Shown piece after piece: positions 8,399 to 17,533 of a DNA stretch of 64,000 nucleotides; positions within the stretch are counted from its first letter, which is position 1, and every line of letters begins with the position of its first letter. The notes under the pieces are model-generated. The model was not told the DNA's origin and searched no databases. It saw only the letters and a program-made list of their open reading frames with translations. This stretch comes from JAFLBI01 sp964616465. Lineage in GTDB: Bacteria > Bacteroidota > Bacteroidia > Chitinophagales > Chitinophagaceae. The translations under genes and the position numbers were made by a program. Location of the stretch: contig CAZTTO010000001.1 in assembly GCA_964616465.1 (NCBI GenBank), positions 1 to 64,000 on the forward strand. The letters are read 5' to 3'.

Positions 8399-9738
8399 GG
8401 ACTTTCGAATTCTAATTTTTTGAGTGCGGTTTTAATTTCAGGAGCCGACATAAACAAATTCCAGATAAGACCACTTCTATAGTTTTCCATCATAACAACA
8501 ATAGGACCTTGATCAATTGCCAGATACCTTTGCGGATACCAATTAGCAGTTTCGCTAAATGCATCATAAAATCCATACTCTCCAAAAAGCAATGATTTTT
8601 TTTCAGTGTACCAATACTTTAGTGCTTGCATAGATTCTTTAGGAGTATAAGGCATACTTGAGAGTGCAGCAGTTGGTGCAATCACTCCCTTATCTCTCTT
8701 TTCACCCGGTGCATGCCCTGCATAGCCTTTTACCGAATAGCTTGAAGTCAATCCCCAACTATTTTTTCCATATCCTTTAAATCCTAGCGGATTGTTTACA
8801 CACCATTGATAATTGATTAGAGATTGGTGTACATTCTCTTTCCAATAATCGGCGTATTTATCTTTTAATCCACGTGGATCTAATCCTAAGTAACTATAAT
8901 GCGCCCAGAAAAGTGGTCCCCCATATTCCGTAGCACCATTATGAGATAGTTGCAAATCGTATCCAAGTGCTTTTATTTCTTTTTTTATCCCTCCATTTTT
9001 TGCCCATCCTTCATGATACACAACAGGATCTACTCCATGAGTTGGAGATGCTACTGCTAGGATGTACATAATCAGGCACTCATTATAACCTGAAACTGGG
9101 AAATTCATTTCCCATCCGTATTGTGGGCTCCAATGCCAATACAAAACATTTTTCCCATTTCTATAAAAATCAAAATCAATTTCTTTCCATAGTTTATCGG
9201 CTCGCTCAGCCAATTTTCTTTCTCTTCTATTCCCATTCGAAAAATACTGTCGAACACAAAGTAATCCTTGTGCTAAAAATGAAGACTCCACCAAATCACC
9301 TCCATCATCTTTTTTACTAAAAGGCTTTACTTTTCCTGTCTCTCCATGCCACCAATGTGGCCAAGCACCATGAAAGCGGTCAGCCTTTTCTAAGAACTGC
9401 ATAATTCTTTCCAATCGCTCAACAACATCGGCACGTGTTACAAAGCCTCTATGAGCTCCAACCAAGAGTGCCATAATTCCAAAACCACCGCCACCACTTG
9501 TCACAACATTTTGATCATTTTGATTATATACACCATCTAAATGAATGCGTTCTCTAGCCAAGCCACTATTCGGCTCTGCACCATTCCAAAAATATTGAAA
9601 GGTTGCAGCTTGTACCTGTTGGTACATAAGCGTGTCATCTAAGTTAGGCTTAGGTTGAGAGGAGTTCACTTCTGTTTGATTTTTTACAGAATTGAAACCA
9701 ATCGCAAACAGCACCATTGGTATAATGATATATTTCAT
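8386..9738 (-). CDS. GH144-type glucanase (glycoamylase-fold), exported
   Basis: The 450-residue protein has a short hydrophobic N-terminal export signal without an obvious lipobox. A single glycoamylase-fold domain fills about residues 35-450. It shows GGGGFGIMAL, a K-K-D-D-G-G-D-L-V-E-S motif, a WSPQYGWEMNFP block and the final MMENYRSGLIWNL block, all shared with the paralogue at 4980-6674. GH144 enzymes act on beta-1,2-glucan or sophoro-oligosaccharides. The pair may divide the work between surface cleavage (the lipoprotein copy) and periplasmic trimming (this copy); that division is inference. A GC-rich hairpin lies just upstream of its start. Confidence 0.86.
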   Translation of the reverse strand: MKYIIIPMVLFAIGFNSVKNQTEVNSSQPKPNLDDTLMYQQVQAATFQYFWNGAEPNSGLARERIHLDGVYNQNDQNVVTSGGGGFGIMALLVGAHRGFVTRADVVERLERIMQFLEKADRFHGAWPHWWHGETGKVKPFSKKDDGGDLVESSFLAQGLLCVRQYFSNGNRRERKLAERADKLWKEIDFDFYRNGKNVLYWHWSPQYGWEMNFPVSGYNECLIMYILAVASPTHGVDPVVYHEGWAKNGGIKKEIKALGYDLQLSHNGATEYGGPLFWAHYSYLGLDPRGLKDKYADYWKENVHQSLINYQWCVNNPLGFKGYGKNSWGLTSSYSVKGYAGHAPGEKRDKGVIAPTAALSSMPYTPKESMQALKYWYTEKKSLLFGEYGFYDAFSETANWYPQRYLAIDQGPIVVMMENYRSGLIWNLFMSAPEIKTALKKLEFESPWLK

Positions 9739-9765
9739 AATGTATCAAATGATATAAAGAAATAA

Positions 9766-9790
9766 CCCGGACCGGTCGAAACGGTCCGGG
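9766..9790 (-). terminator. GC-rich intercistronic hairpin
   Basis: A perfect 9-bp stem (CCCGGACCG with CGGTCCGGG) with a 7-nt loop stands out from the AT-rich surroundings. It lies between the LamG lipoprotein gene and the first GH144 gene. On the minus strand it is followed by TTATTTCTTT. It could be a partial terminator or a 3'-end stabiliser that keeps susCD-LamG transcript levels above those of the enzymes downstream. Confidence 0.6.
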
Positions 9791-9812
9791 TGTGGTAACC
9801 TTTAAAAAAAGA

Positions 9813-10703
9813 TTACTTGTTGGCTCTGCCTAAATTAAACAAAGCCCTTACGAATGCTTCACCAAGAGCACGATTGTACACCCTGATTTCATCAATTTGA
9901 CCAGTCATAGGTGCAAAAGAAGCGTCTGTGTTCACAGCTTTACCGGGGATACCATTATAGTTAGATCCAATGATGAATTCATTGGGCTCATGACAGAAGA
10001 ATGTATTCACAGTACCTCTATTCGGGAAGTTTCCAACTCTTACACCATCAGCGTAGTTATGGAATACACCAGTTTGTCTATCGTAAGTAATTACAATATG
10101 TGTCCACTTATCCATTCCAATTGTTGGAGAAACTGTAGTGTTTAAATTGTCTTGTAAACCACCAGTTTGGGTCATGAATGTTGGCTGAATGCGTAAAGTT
10201 GTTGTATTAGATGCTGGAAACTGATTGGTATTCAAGTTGAAATTGATATTACCATTCAACATATTTGGACGAGCCAATTGCATCAACATCGTTCTTCTAG
10301 AGCCATTATTTAAAATTTTTACCCAAACACTAATACTAAAGTTTCTTAGCGAATCTGGTATAAATTTAGGAAACTGTCTGGCATAATACAAAAATCCTGC
10401 ATTCAAATTTAATGCTCTCCCTCTAACACCTCCGTCTACTAAGCTAGCATTTGATGCTGTTGTAGGTGCAGAGTTAGTTAGGTTTTCATTTGTATTATTA
10501 TCAAAATTCCAATAGGCAACTAAGTTTTCGGGGAAAACTTCATCTGAACTTCTATAACCATCTATTGTGCCAGCAAAATCATCAGGATTTACATCTGGTA
10601 GGTTATTAGGGTTGCCATCTTTTTTACATGATGTGAAAACAAGCATTAAACTTGCCGCACCAAGAAGTGATGTTTTTATTTTATTCAAATTATTTCGTTT
10701 CAT
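9813..10703 (-). CDS. LamG-domain lipoprotein, probable surface glycan-binding protein
   Basis: I start this at the ATG at 10703 rather than a TTG 9 bp upstream. The lipoprotein signal has its lipobox cysteine about 26 residues in. A LamG/concanavalin-like jelly-roll domain fills about residues 60-290, with the typical NFSISVWVK, KWTHIVITYD and IDEIRVYNRAL motifs. It occupies the place after susD where SusE/SusF-type surface glycan-binding proteins usually lie. A binding role is therefore likely; no enzymatic residues are obvious. Confidence 0.82.
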   Translation of the reverse strand: MKRNNLNKIKTSLLGAASLMLVFTSCKKDGNPNNLPDVNPDDFAGTIDGYRSSDEVFPENLVAYWNFDNNTNENLTNSAPTTASNASLVDGGVRGRALNLNAGFLYYARQFPKFIPDSLRNFSISVWVKILNNGSRRTMLMQLARPNMLNGNINFNLNTNQFPASNTTTLRIQPTFMTQTGGLQDNLNTTVSPTIGMDKWTHIVITYDRQTGVFHNYADGVRVGNFPNRGTVNTFFCHEPNEFIIGSNYNGIPGKAVNTDASFAPMTGQIDEIRVYNRALGEAFVRALFNLGRANK

Positions 10704-10732
10704 ACTCTTCAAGATTTAAATCGTTATATAGA

Positions 10733-12277
10733 TTAATAACCTGGGTTTTGTCTTAAAACACCTCTTGTCAAATCAATTTGAACTTGCGGTATTGGAAGAA
10801 TGCGGTCTCTTGATTCATTAAAGTTTGTTTTGCCATGTGCGGTCATAGCAGGACCTGCAATACCCCAACGAATGATATCAAAGAAGCGTTCATGCTCCAT
10901 ACCCAATTCAGCGCGACGCTCTCTACGTAGTGCATCTCTGAGTTGTGCTTGATCGTTTGTTGTAATATCTGGAAGTAAAGCTGCATTACCTGCTCTTGCA
11001 CGAGCACGTACACTGTTGATGCTGTTTCTTGCAGCTGCAAAATTCGCATCACCACCTAATTCAATAGAAGCTTCAGCATGCATCAAAACCACATCTGCAT
11101 AACGGAGTATGCGTACATTCATCCACCATCCAAATCTGTTTCCAAGAGAAGCTCTTCTAGCAGGATTGGTATATACTTTATGGTTATAACGTGGGTTTGG
11201 TAATCCAACAGGAGTAGTTTCACCATACATAGTTAACCCTGGAGTAGTTGCCGTACTGGTGAACAAAATAGTTCTAGCTCTACGTGGATCATTGGTCTCG
11301 TAAGAGTTGGCTAATTGCTCACTAGGAGAATTGAAACCCCAACCTAAATCCCACTGACCAGCACCTCTTACGCCCTGCACATTTGCATACTGAATACCAT
11401 TATTCTGAGGAATAGCTGCAGTGGCTGTAGCCTGAATTTCAAATACAGATTCAGGACTGTTCTCACCTTCTTCTTCAAACACCCTACTATAAGGAGTTGA
11501 AAGATTATACACACCTGAGTTCATAACTTGCATTGCAGTTGATTGGGCTAATGCAAATTTTCTTTGATACAAGTATACTTTTGCAAGCATACCTAAAGCA
11601 GCACCTCTGGTTATTCTACCAACAAACTTAGGATCCCAAGTCATAGGTAAATTAGCAGCTGCAAAGTTCAAGTCATTCTCAATAAATGCATACACCTGTG
11701 CAGCATTGCTCTGAGGAATATTGTTTTGCTGAGCTGGATCCAAGAAGAGCGTATCAAAAATGGGTATATTCTCAAAAAAGCGCACCATGTTGAAGTAAGC
11801 ATATCCTCTTAGAAATCTAGCTTCAGCAGCTGCTACTGCTTTTTGTTGATCGGTTGAAATAATTCCTCTGTTGGTTCCAATTTGGAACAACACATTGTTA
11901 CACTTATTGATTAATCCGTAATGTCCCAACCAAAGTGAGTTCACCAGTCCATTGTTAGATAAAACTGGGAAATTGTCCATTTGCTGAGAGTTAGCACCAC
12001 CATCTGCAGGTGTACTTCCCTTATCTGCATCATCGCTGCGAATGCTGGTTGCGTGAATGTAAGGCCATACATGCACATCAAAAGATCTTAGATCTCTATA
12101 TGCGCCAAATAAATATTCATCGAATGGACCTGAACCTCCAGGAAATGGAAATGTAGATTCATCATATGCACCTTGAGGCTGTGTCTCAAGGAATTTTTTA
12201 CAGCTACTTAAAGTAAGACCCGCTACTATTAACCAAGCCACACTTCTCAGTAGTTGAATTGATAATATATTTTTCAT
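10733..12277 (-). CDS. SusD/RagB family nutrient-binding lipoprotein, PUL-1
   Basis: The 514-residue lipoprotein has its lipobox cysteine at Cys26 followed by KKFLETQPQG, a typical SusD N-terminus. The TPR-rich middle has the AEARFLRGYAYFNMVRFF motif, and the C-terminus has RRERRAELGMEHERFFDIIRWG and an ILPIPQ motif, all hallmarks of SusD. It caps the SusC transporter at the outer membrane and delivers bound oligosaccharide. It follows susC by 24 bp and has the standard length for the family. Confidence 0.95.
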   Translation of the reverse strand: MKNILSIQLLRSVAWLIVAGLTLSSCKKFLETQPQGAYDESTFPFPGGSGPFDEYLFGAYRDLRSFDVHVWPYIHATSIRSDDADKGSTPADGGANSQQMDNFPVLSNNGLVNSLWLGHYGLINKCNNVLFQIGTNRGIISTDQQKAVAAAEARFLRGYAYFNMVRFFENIPIFDTLFLDPAQQNNIPQSNAAQVYAFIENDLNFAAANLPMTWDPKFVGRITRGAALGMLAKVYLYQRKFALAQSTAMQVMNSGVYNLSTPYSRVFEEEGENSPESVFEIQATATAAIPQNNGIQYANVQGVRGAGQWDLGWGFNSPSEQLANSYETNDPRRARTILFTSTATTPGLTMYGETTPVGLPNPRYNHKVYTNPARRASLGNRFGWWMNVRILRYADVVLMHAEASIELGGDANFAAARNSINSVRARARAGNAALLPDITTNDQAQLRDALRRERRAELGMEHERFFDIIRWGIAGPAMTAHGKTNFNESRDRILPIPQVQIDLTRGVLRQNPGY

Positions 12278-12301
12278 ACCAATAATTTTTGAATTCTTGA
12301 A

Positions 12302-15300
12302 TTAGAAAGTCACGTTTATACCCATTGTATAGATAGAAGGTACTGGATACACACCGTTATCAGCACCACCACCTAAAATGCTACCAATTTGTGGCTCTGG
12401 CGTATAACCAGTTGCCTTAGTCCAAGTAAACACGTTTTGACCACTTACAAATACCCTAGCCTTCTTAATGCCTAAGCTATTAATCTTGTCGAATGTATAA
12501 CCAATTTGAATGGTTCTAATTCTGAAGAAATCCCCTGGCTCAAGGAAGTAAGTGCTGAATAAGAAGTTATTACCTCTTGTATTATCAAGGATTGGTTCAA
12601 TATTACTTGTGCCCGGACCAGTCCATGCGTTCAAACGATTTGCTTCATAATTCAATGTAGCGAAGTTGGCAGTTCTTCTTTGTGTGAAAATTTTATTTCC
12701 AGCCATACCCTGTCCTTCAATATTAAAATCAAATCCTTTGTAAGCCATATTGATATTAATACCAAAGCTATAAGGTGGGAATGGAGTTCCAAGATACTCA
12801 CGGTCAGCTTGTGTAATAACACCGTCACCATTAATATCTGCGAATGAAATATCACCAGGCAATGAATTTGTAAATGCAGGAACTCGAGCTAACTGTGCAG
12901 TTGTCTGATAAACCCCTGTTTGTCTAAATCCAAAGAAGTGACCTATTGAGTAACCAGTAATTGTTCTGTTAACACCACCATTACCCAAAATTTGGAAATC
13001 GAGGTTGCTACCAATTGAATTCACTACGTTTCTGTTGTAACTAAAGTTTGCATCAATTCCATAAGTGAAATGCTTTCCAATTCTGTCATCCCAACCTAAA
13101 GTAAGTTCAACCCCTTTATTGGTGATTTCACCTAAGTTGGTAAAGAAAGAACGTGTTTCATTTGGAATAGTAACTGCTGTTAAGATGCCCTTAGTAGTTC
13201 TATTATAATATGTGAAACCAAAGCTTAAACGATTGTTCATAGCTTTTATATCGAAGCCAATATCCAAACCGTTTACTGTTTCCCATCTTAATGTTGAATC
13301 AGGAATATAAGATGCTTGTACAGCCGTATACACATTGTCTCCGAATATTGCTGATGAAGCATTTGACAGTCCTGGTCTCCACAAGAAATCGCTGAATCCA
13401 TTTGCGTTTCCAGTTGTACCCCATGCACCACGTACTTTGAAGAAATCAACAACTCTTTGCTTACTGAACCAAGCTTCATCACTCACTACCCAACCTAGAC
13501 CAACACTTCCGAAAGTTCCCCAACGGTTAGCAGGCGCAAACCTAGAACTACCATCTCTACGAATGGTTGCATTCACTAAGTATTTGCCTTTGTAGTTGTA
13601 ACTTACTCTACTGAAAAGACCCATAATTGCACTTTCACTTCCACCACCACCATTCAAAATTGGGTTATTGATATTAGCAATATTTAAGTACCAGAAGTTT
13701 GGATCATTTGGAATATTAATCAAAGTATCTCTACGGCTACCATTAACAAATGAACTTTGCGTATATATGGTTGTGAAACCACCCATTGCAGTTAATCCAT
13801 GTCCATTTTTTAATCTTGCATTATAAGTAAGCGTATGATCTTGTTGGAAACGTCTACTTTGGCTTTGGCTTTGATTTACACTTGTTCTTGCAAGGTTATC
13901 AAAGAAAGTAGTTGTTGGAGCTGCTCCTTCACCTAAATTGATAAAGGTAAATGGCAAAGGTGTATATCCTCTTGTTTGATTAAATCCAAAATCAGCATAT
14001 ACTACACTCTTCCAAGTAAAATCTCTTAGGAAATTTACTTCGGCGAATAAAGTACCAATTAATCTGTATCCATCATTAATAGAAGTTCTATTTCCTCTTT
14101 CCATATTAGCAACAGGATTAGCAACCTGAGCTCTTTGGAATGAAGGCATCGCATAATATGTTCTATCATCTTGCTTAATAGGTACAATTGGAGCTGCCCA
14201 TAAAGCATTGCTTACACTAGCAGCAGGTGGATTATCTCTGAAGTAACTACCATTAATATCTCCACCAATCTTTATGTTCTTACTTAATTTCATTTCTTGG
14301 TTCAAACGCAACAAGAAACGTTCATGGTTATCATATTTCAAAACACCATCTTGATTGGTATAACCAAGGTTTAATAAGGTTGATCCTTTATCGGTACTTG
14401 AAGAAATGCTTAAGTTATTTGTATTAATTACAGCATTTCTAAATACTTGATCCTGCCAATTTGTGTTTGCAGTGTAATTTGTAAAATCAAACGGAGCTGC
14501 ATTTAGGTTGTTTAATTGAGCAGTGTACAATCTTCTGAAACCAGCTGCATCAACAACGTCAATTTTATCTTGTACTGTTTGTACACCAAATGTGCTTTGG
14601 AAATTGATTCGCATTTGTCCTCTTACTGGTCTTTTAGTAGTAACGGCAATTACACCATTAGCACCACGTAAACCATAAATTGCAATAGATGAAGGATCTC
14701 TTAATACATCAATACTTTCAATATCTGCAGGGTTTAAGAAATCAATATTATCATGTAGTACTCCATCAACAACAAAAACGGGACTCGCACTATTGGTACT
14801 GTTAATACCACGAATACGTACAACTGGTGCAGAACCTGCTCTACCTGAAGCCGCAATTGTTAAACCTGGAACTTTACCTTGTAAAGAAGTAATTGGGTTG
14901 GTGTTTGGCATCTTTTCCAAATCAGTACCCTTGATAGATGATATAGATCCGGTTAGATCACGCTTTTTAGCCGTTCCAAATCCAATTACCACAACGTCAT
15001 CTATTACTTTTGCAACAGATGTCATTTGTATATTTAAAATTGTTTGCTTGTTTACAGCAATTTGAACATCGTTGAATCCAATAGCTGTAATTACTAGTGT
15101 TGCATCATCTGGAGCTAAAATAGAAAATGCGCCTCTTGCATCGGTAACAACTCCAGCTTGACTGCCTTTAACCATTACAGAGGCACCAACTACTGGTTCA
15201 CCTGTCTCTGATAAAACTCTACCTGTAACACGTATATCTTGCACAAGAGGTGCTGCTGATCTAATCGCAATCAGCTTGTTATCTAGTTGCATGTACGTTA

Positions 15301-15607
15301 GTGAGGTTCCTGCAAAAACTTGCTTCAATACATCATCAACAGATGCATTTACTTTATTAACAGAAACACGTTGGCGAAGTTCTTTCATTCTACTGTTGTA
15401 AAGGAATCGAACTTCCCCTTGTTTTTCAATGGCTGATAGTACTTGTACTATTTCCATTTCATTGGCTTTGATTGTTATGCTCTGAGCTGTGAGTCGACCA
15501 AAACCTTGGGAAACGCCCAAAAGAAATAAGACTGTAAGTAAGATTTTGTTGATTGCTACTTGGTGATAGCTCTTTATGAGCTCAGCAATCGTAGGTATTT
15601 TTTTCAT
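12302..15607 (-). CDS. SusC/RagA TonB-dependent transporter with STN signalling domain, PUL-1
   Basis: The 1101-residue outer-membrane protein has a signal sequence (to about residue 42) and an STN (secretin/TonB short N-terminal) domain at about 44-115. A carboxypeptidase-regulatory-like beta-sandwich follows (about 122-205), then a TonB-box region, a plug domain (about 215-330) with the SusC-specific LRDPSSIAIYG-type motif, and a 22-strand barrel. The STN domain is what TonB-dependent transducers use to talk to a FecR anti-sigma factor. The fecR and sigma genes lie directly upstream, so transport and transcription of this locus are probably coupled by substrate binding. Confidence 0.96.
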   Translation of the reverse strand: MKKIPTIAELIKSYHQVAINKILLTVLFLLGVSQGFGRLTAQSITIKANEMEIVQVLSAIEKQGEVRFLYNSRMKELRQRVSVNKVNASVDDVLKQVFAGTSLTYMQLDNKLIAIRSAAPLVQDIRVTGRVLSETGEPVVGASVMVKGSQAGVVTDARGAFSILAPDDATLVITAIGFNDVQIAVNKQTILNIQMTSVAKVIDDVVVIGFGTAKKRDLTGSISSIKGTDLEKMPNTNPITSLQGKVPGLTIAASGRAGSAPVVRIRGINSTNSASPVFVVDGVLHDNIDFLNPADIESIDVLRDPSSIAIYGLRGANGVIAVTTKRPVRGQMRINFQSTFGVQTVQDKIDVVDAAGFRRLYTAQLNNLNAAPFDFTNYTANTNWQDQVFRNAVINTNNLSISSSTDKGSTLLNLGYTNQDGVLKYDNHERFLLRLNQEMKLSKNIKIGGDINGSYFRDNPPAASVSNALWAAPIVPIKQDDRTYYAMPSFQRAQVANPVANMERGNRTSINDGYRLIGTLFAEVNFLRDFTWKSVVYADFGFNQTRGYTPLPFTFINLGEGAAPTTTFFDNLARTSVNQSQSQSRRFQQDHTLTYNARLKNGHGLTAMGGFTTIYTQSSFVNGSRRDTLINIPNDPNFWYLNIANINNPILNGGGGSESAIMGLFSRVSYNYKGKYLVNATIRRDGSSRFAPANRWGTFGSVGLGWVVSDEAWFSKQRVVDFFKVRGAWGTTGNANGFSDFLWRPGLSNASSAIFGDNVYTAVQASYIPDSTLRWETVNGLDIGFDIKAMNNRLSFGFTYYNRTTKGILTAVTIPNETRSFFTNLGEITNKGVELTLGWDDRIGKHFTYGIDANFSYNRNVVNSIGSNLDFQILGNGGVNRTITGYSIGHFFGFRQTGVYQTTAQLARVPAFTNSLPGDISFADINGDGVITQADREYLGTPFPPYSFGININMAYKGFDFNIEGQGMAGNKIFTQRRTANFATLNYEANRLNAWTGPGTSNIEPILDNTRGNNFLFSTYFLEPGDFFRIRTIQIGYTFDKINSLGIKKARVFVSGQNVFTWTKATGYTPEPQIGSILGGGADNGVYPVPSIYTMGINVTF

Positions 15608-15642
15608 ATTTCGTTAGTTTAACTGTGTTTGTTCAAATTGTG

Positions 15643-15665
15643 CTTTACATAATAAATATGTAAAG
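15643..15665. repeat. 9-bp inverted repeat upstream of PUL-1 susC
   Basis: CTTTACATA and its complement TATGTAAAG flank a 5-nt loop in the 96-bp gap between fecR and susC. No T-tract follows on the minus strand, so a terminator is unlikely. It could be an operator, an mRNA structure in the susC leader, or chance in AT-rich DNA. Confidence 0.35.
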
Positions 15666-15703
15666 GAATTTTAAGATGAGTTTACTTTAGTCATAGGCAA
15701 GTT

Positions 15704-16819
15704 TTAGTATATGGTTATTAAATCATTTTCTACTTTATAGTTGAAATTGCTAATGAAACGCAAGGCCTCAATAGCCTGTATAAGGGTTTCCTTTTCAAAA
15801 GAACCTGTCATTCTTATTTCCTCTAAGGCTTTATTACTAAACTGAATCTCCACATCGTACCAACGTTCCATTTTCTTAGCAATCTCTCCAAAAGATTCGT
15901 CTTCAAATAATAGGAGGTTGTTCAACCATCCAGTTTCAACTAGTTGAGCATCCGAATTTGATAATACAACTGGTTTTAATGGAAGAATAGCAACTGCTTG
16001 TTTCAAGTCAATGGCAGATTCTTTTTTGGAGGGCAGTTCGAGTAAAGAATTATTAACAACTAATTTTTGATTGGGGACTAGTCTAAAAATTTTTTCTGGC
16101 TGCCTAATGAGATAAACTTCAACACTACCATGAATTAGACTGGTTTCTGTAACCTTATCCTCTGGATAGGCTTTCACATTAAAACTTGTTCCCAACACTT
16201 TTACATCCAAGTGTTTTGTATGGATAATAAAAGGCTTTGAAGCATTTTTAGTCACATCAAAAAAAGCTTCCCCTATTAGATAGACTTCTCTAGAAGATTT
16301 ACCCTTCCAAGAGTCATAAGTAAGTTTAGAACCAGAATTCAACCAAACTGTTGTTCCGTCAGGTAGTATTAATTTGGTTTTAGATGCCGGTCGAGCTGAT
16401 ACCTCTTTAAGTGAGGCCGACGAATTTTGTGCATTGTTGTTCAACTCAACGTCTTTGAAAAAGCCGAAATACCAGGTGCTAATTGCTAAAATAAATACAG
16501 CAGCAATTGCTGTTACCCATTTGAGTCTATAAGATATGATGCTGGATTTTTTATTGTTCTCATTATGACTATTTGTTTCTTGAAGAGGAAAAAATAATCC
16601 AAGCTGCTCCATGTTGGATCTATGCAACAAATAAGTTGCTTCCATAAACTCTGAATCTGGCTCTTCAGAATTTGACCAAATAGCTTCGAGGGATTCCTTG
16701 AGTTCAACTAAATCTGGGTTTTCTTGTAACAAAGCTTCCAACTGCAAAAGCTCTTGCTCACTAGCCTCTCCCGAAACTTTTCGAGCTAATAAATTCCAAA
16801 AATTGTCTTGATACTCCAT
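15704..16819 (-). CDS. FecR-family anti-sigma factor
   Basis: The 371-residue inner-membrane protein has a cytoplasmic N-terminal sigma-binding region (about 1-90), one transmembrane helix (about 98-122), a periplasmic FecR domain (about 140-240) and a C-terminal DUF4974/STN-like domain (about 290-371). It would hold the ECF sigma factor inactive until the STN domain of the downstream SusC signals that substrate is bound. The order sigma, fecR, susC is the classical arrangement in Bacteroidota. Confidence 0.94.
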   Translation of the reverse strand: MEYQDNFWNLLARKVSGEASEQELLQLEALLQENPDLVELKESLEAIWSNSEEPDSEFMEATYLLHRSNMEQLGLFFPLQETNSHNENNKKSSIISYRLKWVTAIAAVFILAISTWYFGFFKDVELNNNAQNSSASLKEVSARPASKTKLILPDGTTVWLNSGSKLTYDSWKGKSSREVYLIGEAFFDVTKNASKPFIIHTKHLDVKVLGTSFNVKAYPEDKVTETSLIHGSVEVYLIRQPEKIFRLVPNQKLVVNNSLLELPSKKESAIDLKQAVAILPLKPVVLSNSDAQLVETGWLNNLLLFEDESFGEIAKKMERWYDVEIQFSNKALEEIRMTGSFEKETLIQAIEALRFISNFNYKVENDLITIY

Positions 16820-16871
16820 GTGTCATTTATAAGGAGCCAAAACTGAGGGAAATCCCCTAAAGGAATTAAAA

Positions 16872-17450
16872 TTATTTTTTAGAACGCTTTGAGTAAATCA
16901 ACTTAAGTTCCACTGCCAACTTTTTTAAAGCAATAGAGAGCTGATTATCAATGGTTTTTATAGAAACATCTAGTATTTCTGCAATTTTTTTATATGGCAG
17001 TCTATCTTCCTTAGCCAACCTAAATATAAGTTTTGCCCTCGGAGGAAGTTTTTCAATAGCAGTTTGAATTTGAATGTTTAATTCTTTGTTCAATACCGAT
17101 GATTCTGGTAGTAAAAAATGATCATCGGGCTGAAACTCTAATGCTGATAAGTCAACAATAACATTTTTCTGCTTTTTGTGTAGCTCCTTTAAGGTATTAT
17201 TCTTAACTGATGTGTACAGATAAAGGCTAATATCCTCAATTTCTAATATTCTAGTTCTATTTTTCCAAAGTGACATAAACACCTCTGAAACAATATCCTC
17301 GGCCATGCTTCTATCGTTTGAAATAGCCTGAGAAAATCGAACTAAATAAAGATAAAAAGACTTAAAAAGTTGCTTATAAGAAGACTCATCCTCGTATAAG
17401 GATATCCTCCTTTGATGCTCCAACAGTTCTTCTGGTGTTAATCTTGGCAT
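16872..17450 (-). CDS. ECF RNA polymerase sigma-70 factor, PUL-associated
   Basis: I start this at the ATG at 17450; a TTG two codons upstream is possible. The protein of about 192 residues has sigma region 2 (about 28-95, with RSMAEDIVSEVFMSLW) and region 4 (about 130-185, with a helix-turn-helix LPYKKIAEILDVSIKTIDNQL). It belongs to the Bacteroidota ECF group paired with FecR. It is the first gene of PUL-1 and probably drives its own operon. It lies 83 bp downstream of the histidine kinase gene on the same strand. Confidence 0.94.
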   Translation of the reverse strand: MPRLTPEELLEHQRRISLYEDESSYKQLFKSFYLYLVRFSQAISNDRSMAEDIVSEVFMSLWKNRTRILEIEDISLYLYTSVKNNTLKELHKKQKNVIVDLSALEFQPDDHFLLPESSVLNKELNIQIQTAIEKLPPRAKLIFRLAKEDRLPYKKIAEILDVSIKTIDNQLSIALKKLAVELKLIYSKRSKK

Positions 17451-17533
17451 TAGCAACGCAATATCAACTGCATAGTTACTAGAAAAAAACTATACTATAG
17501 TATTACGTTTAATGGAATGAATCTTTAAGTTAC

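Noticed and set aside
13335..13595. 86-codon plus-strand frame inside the PUL-1 susC
   Set aside because: It is a shadow of the opposite-strand susC reading frame.
17493..17502. TACTATAGTA palindrome upstream of the sigma gene
   Set aside because: It is only 10 bp in very AT-rich DNA; it could be part of a promoter but nothing distinguishes it from chance.
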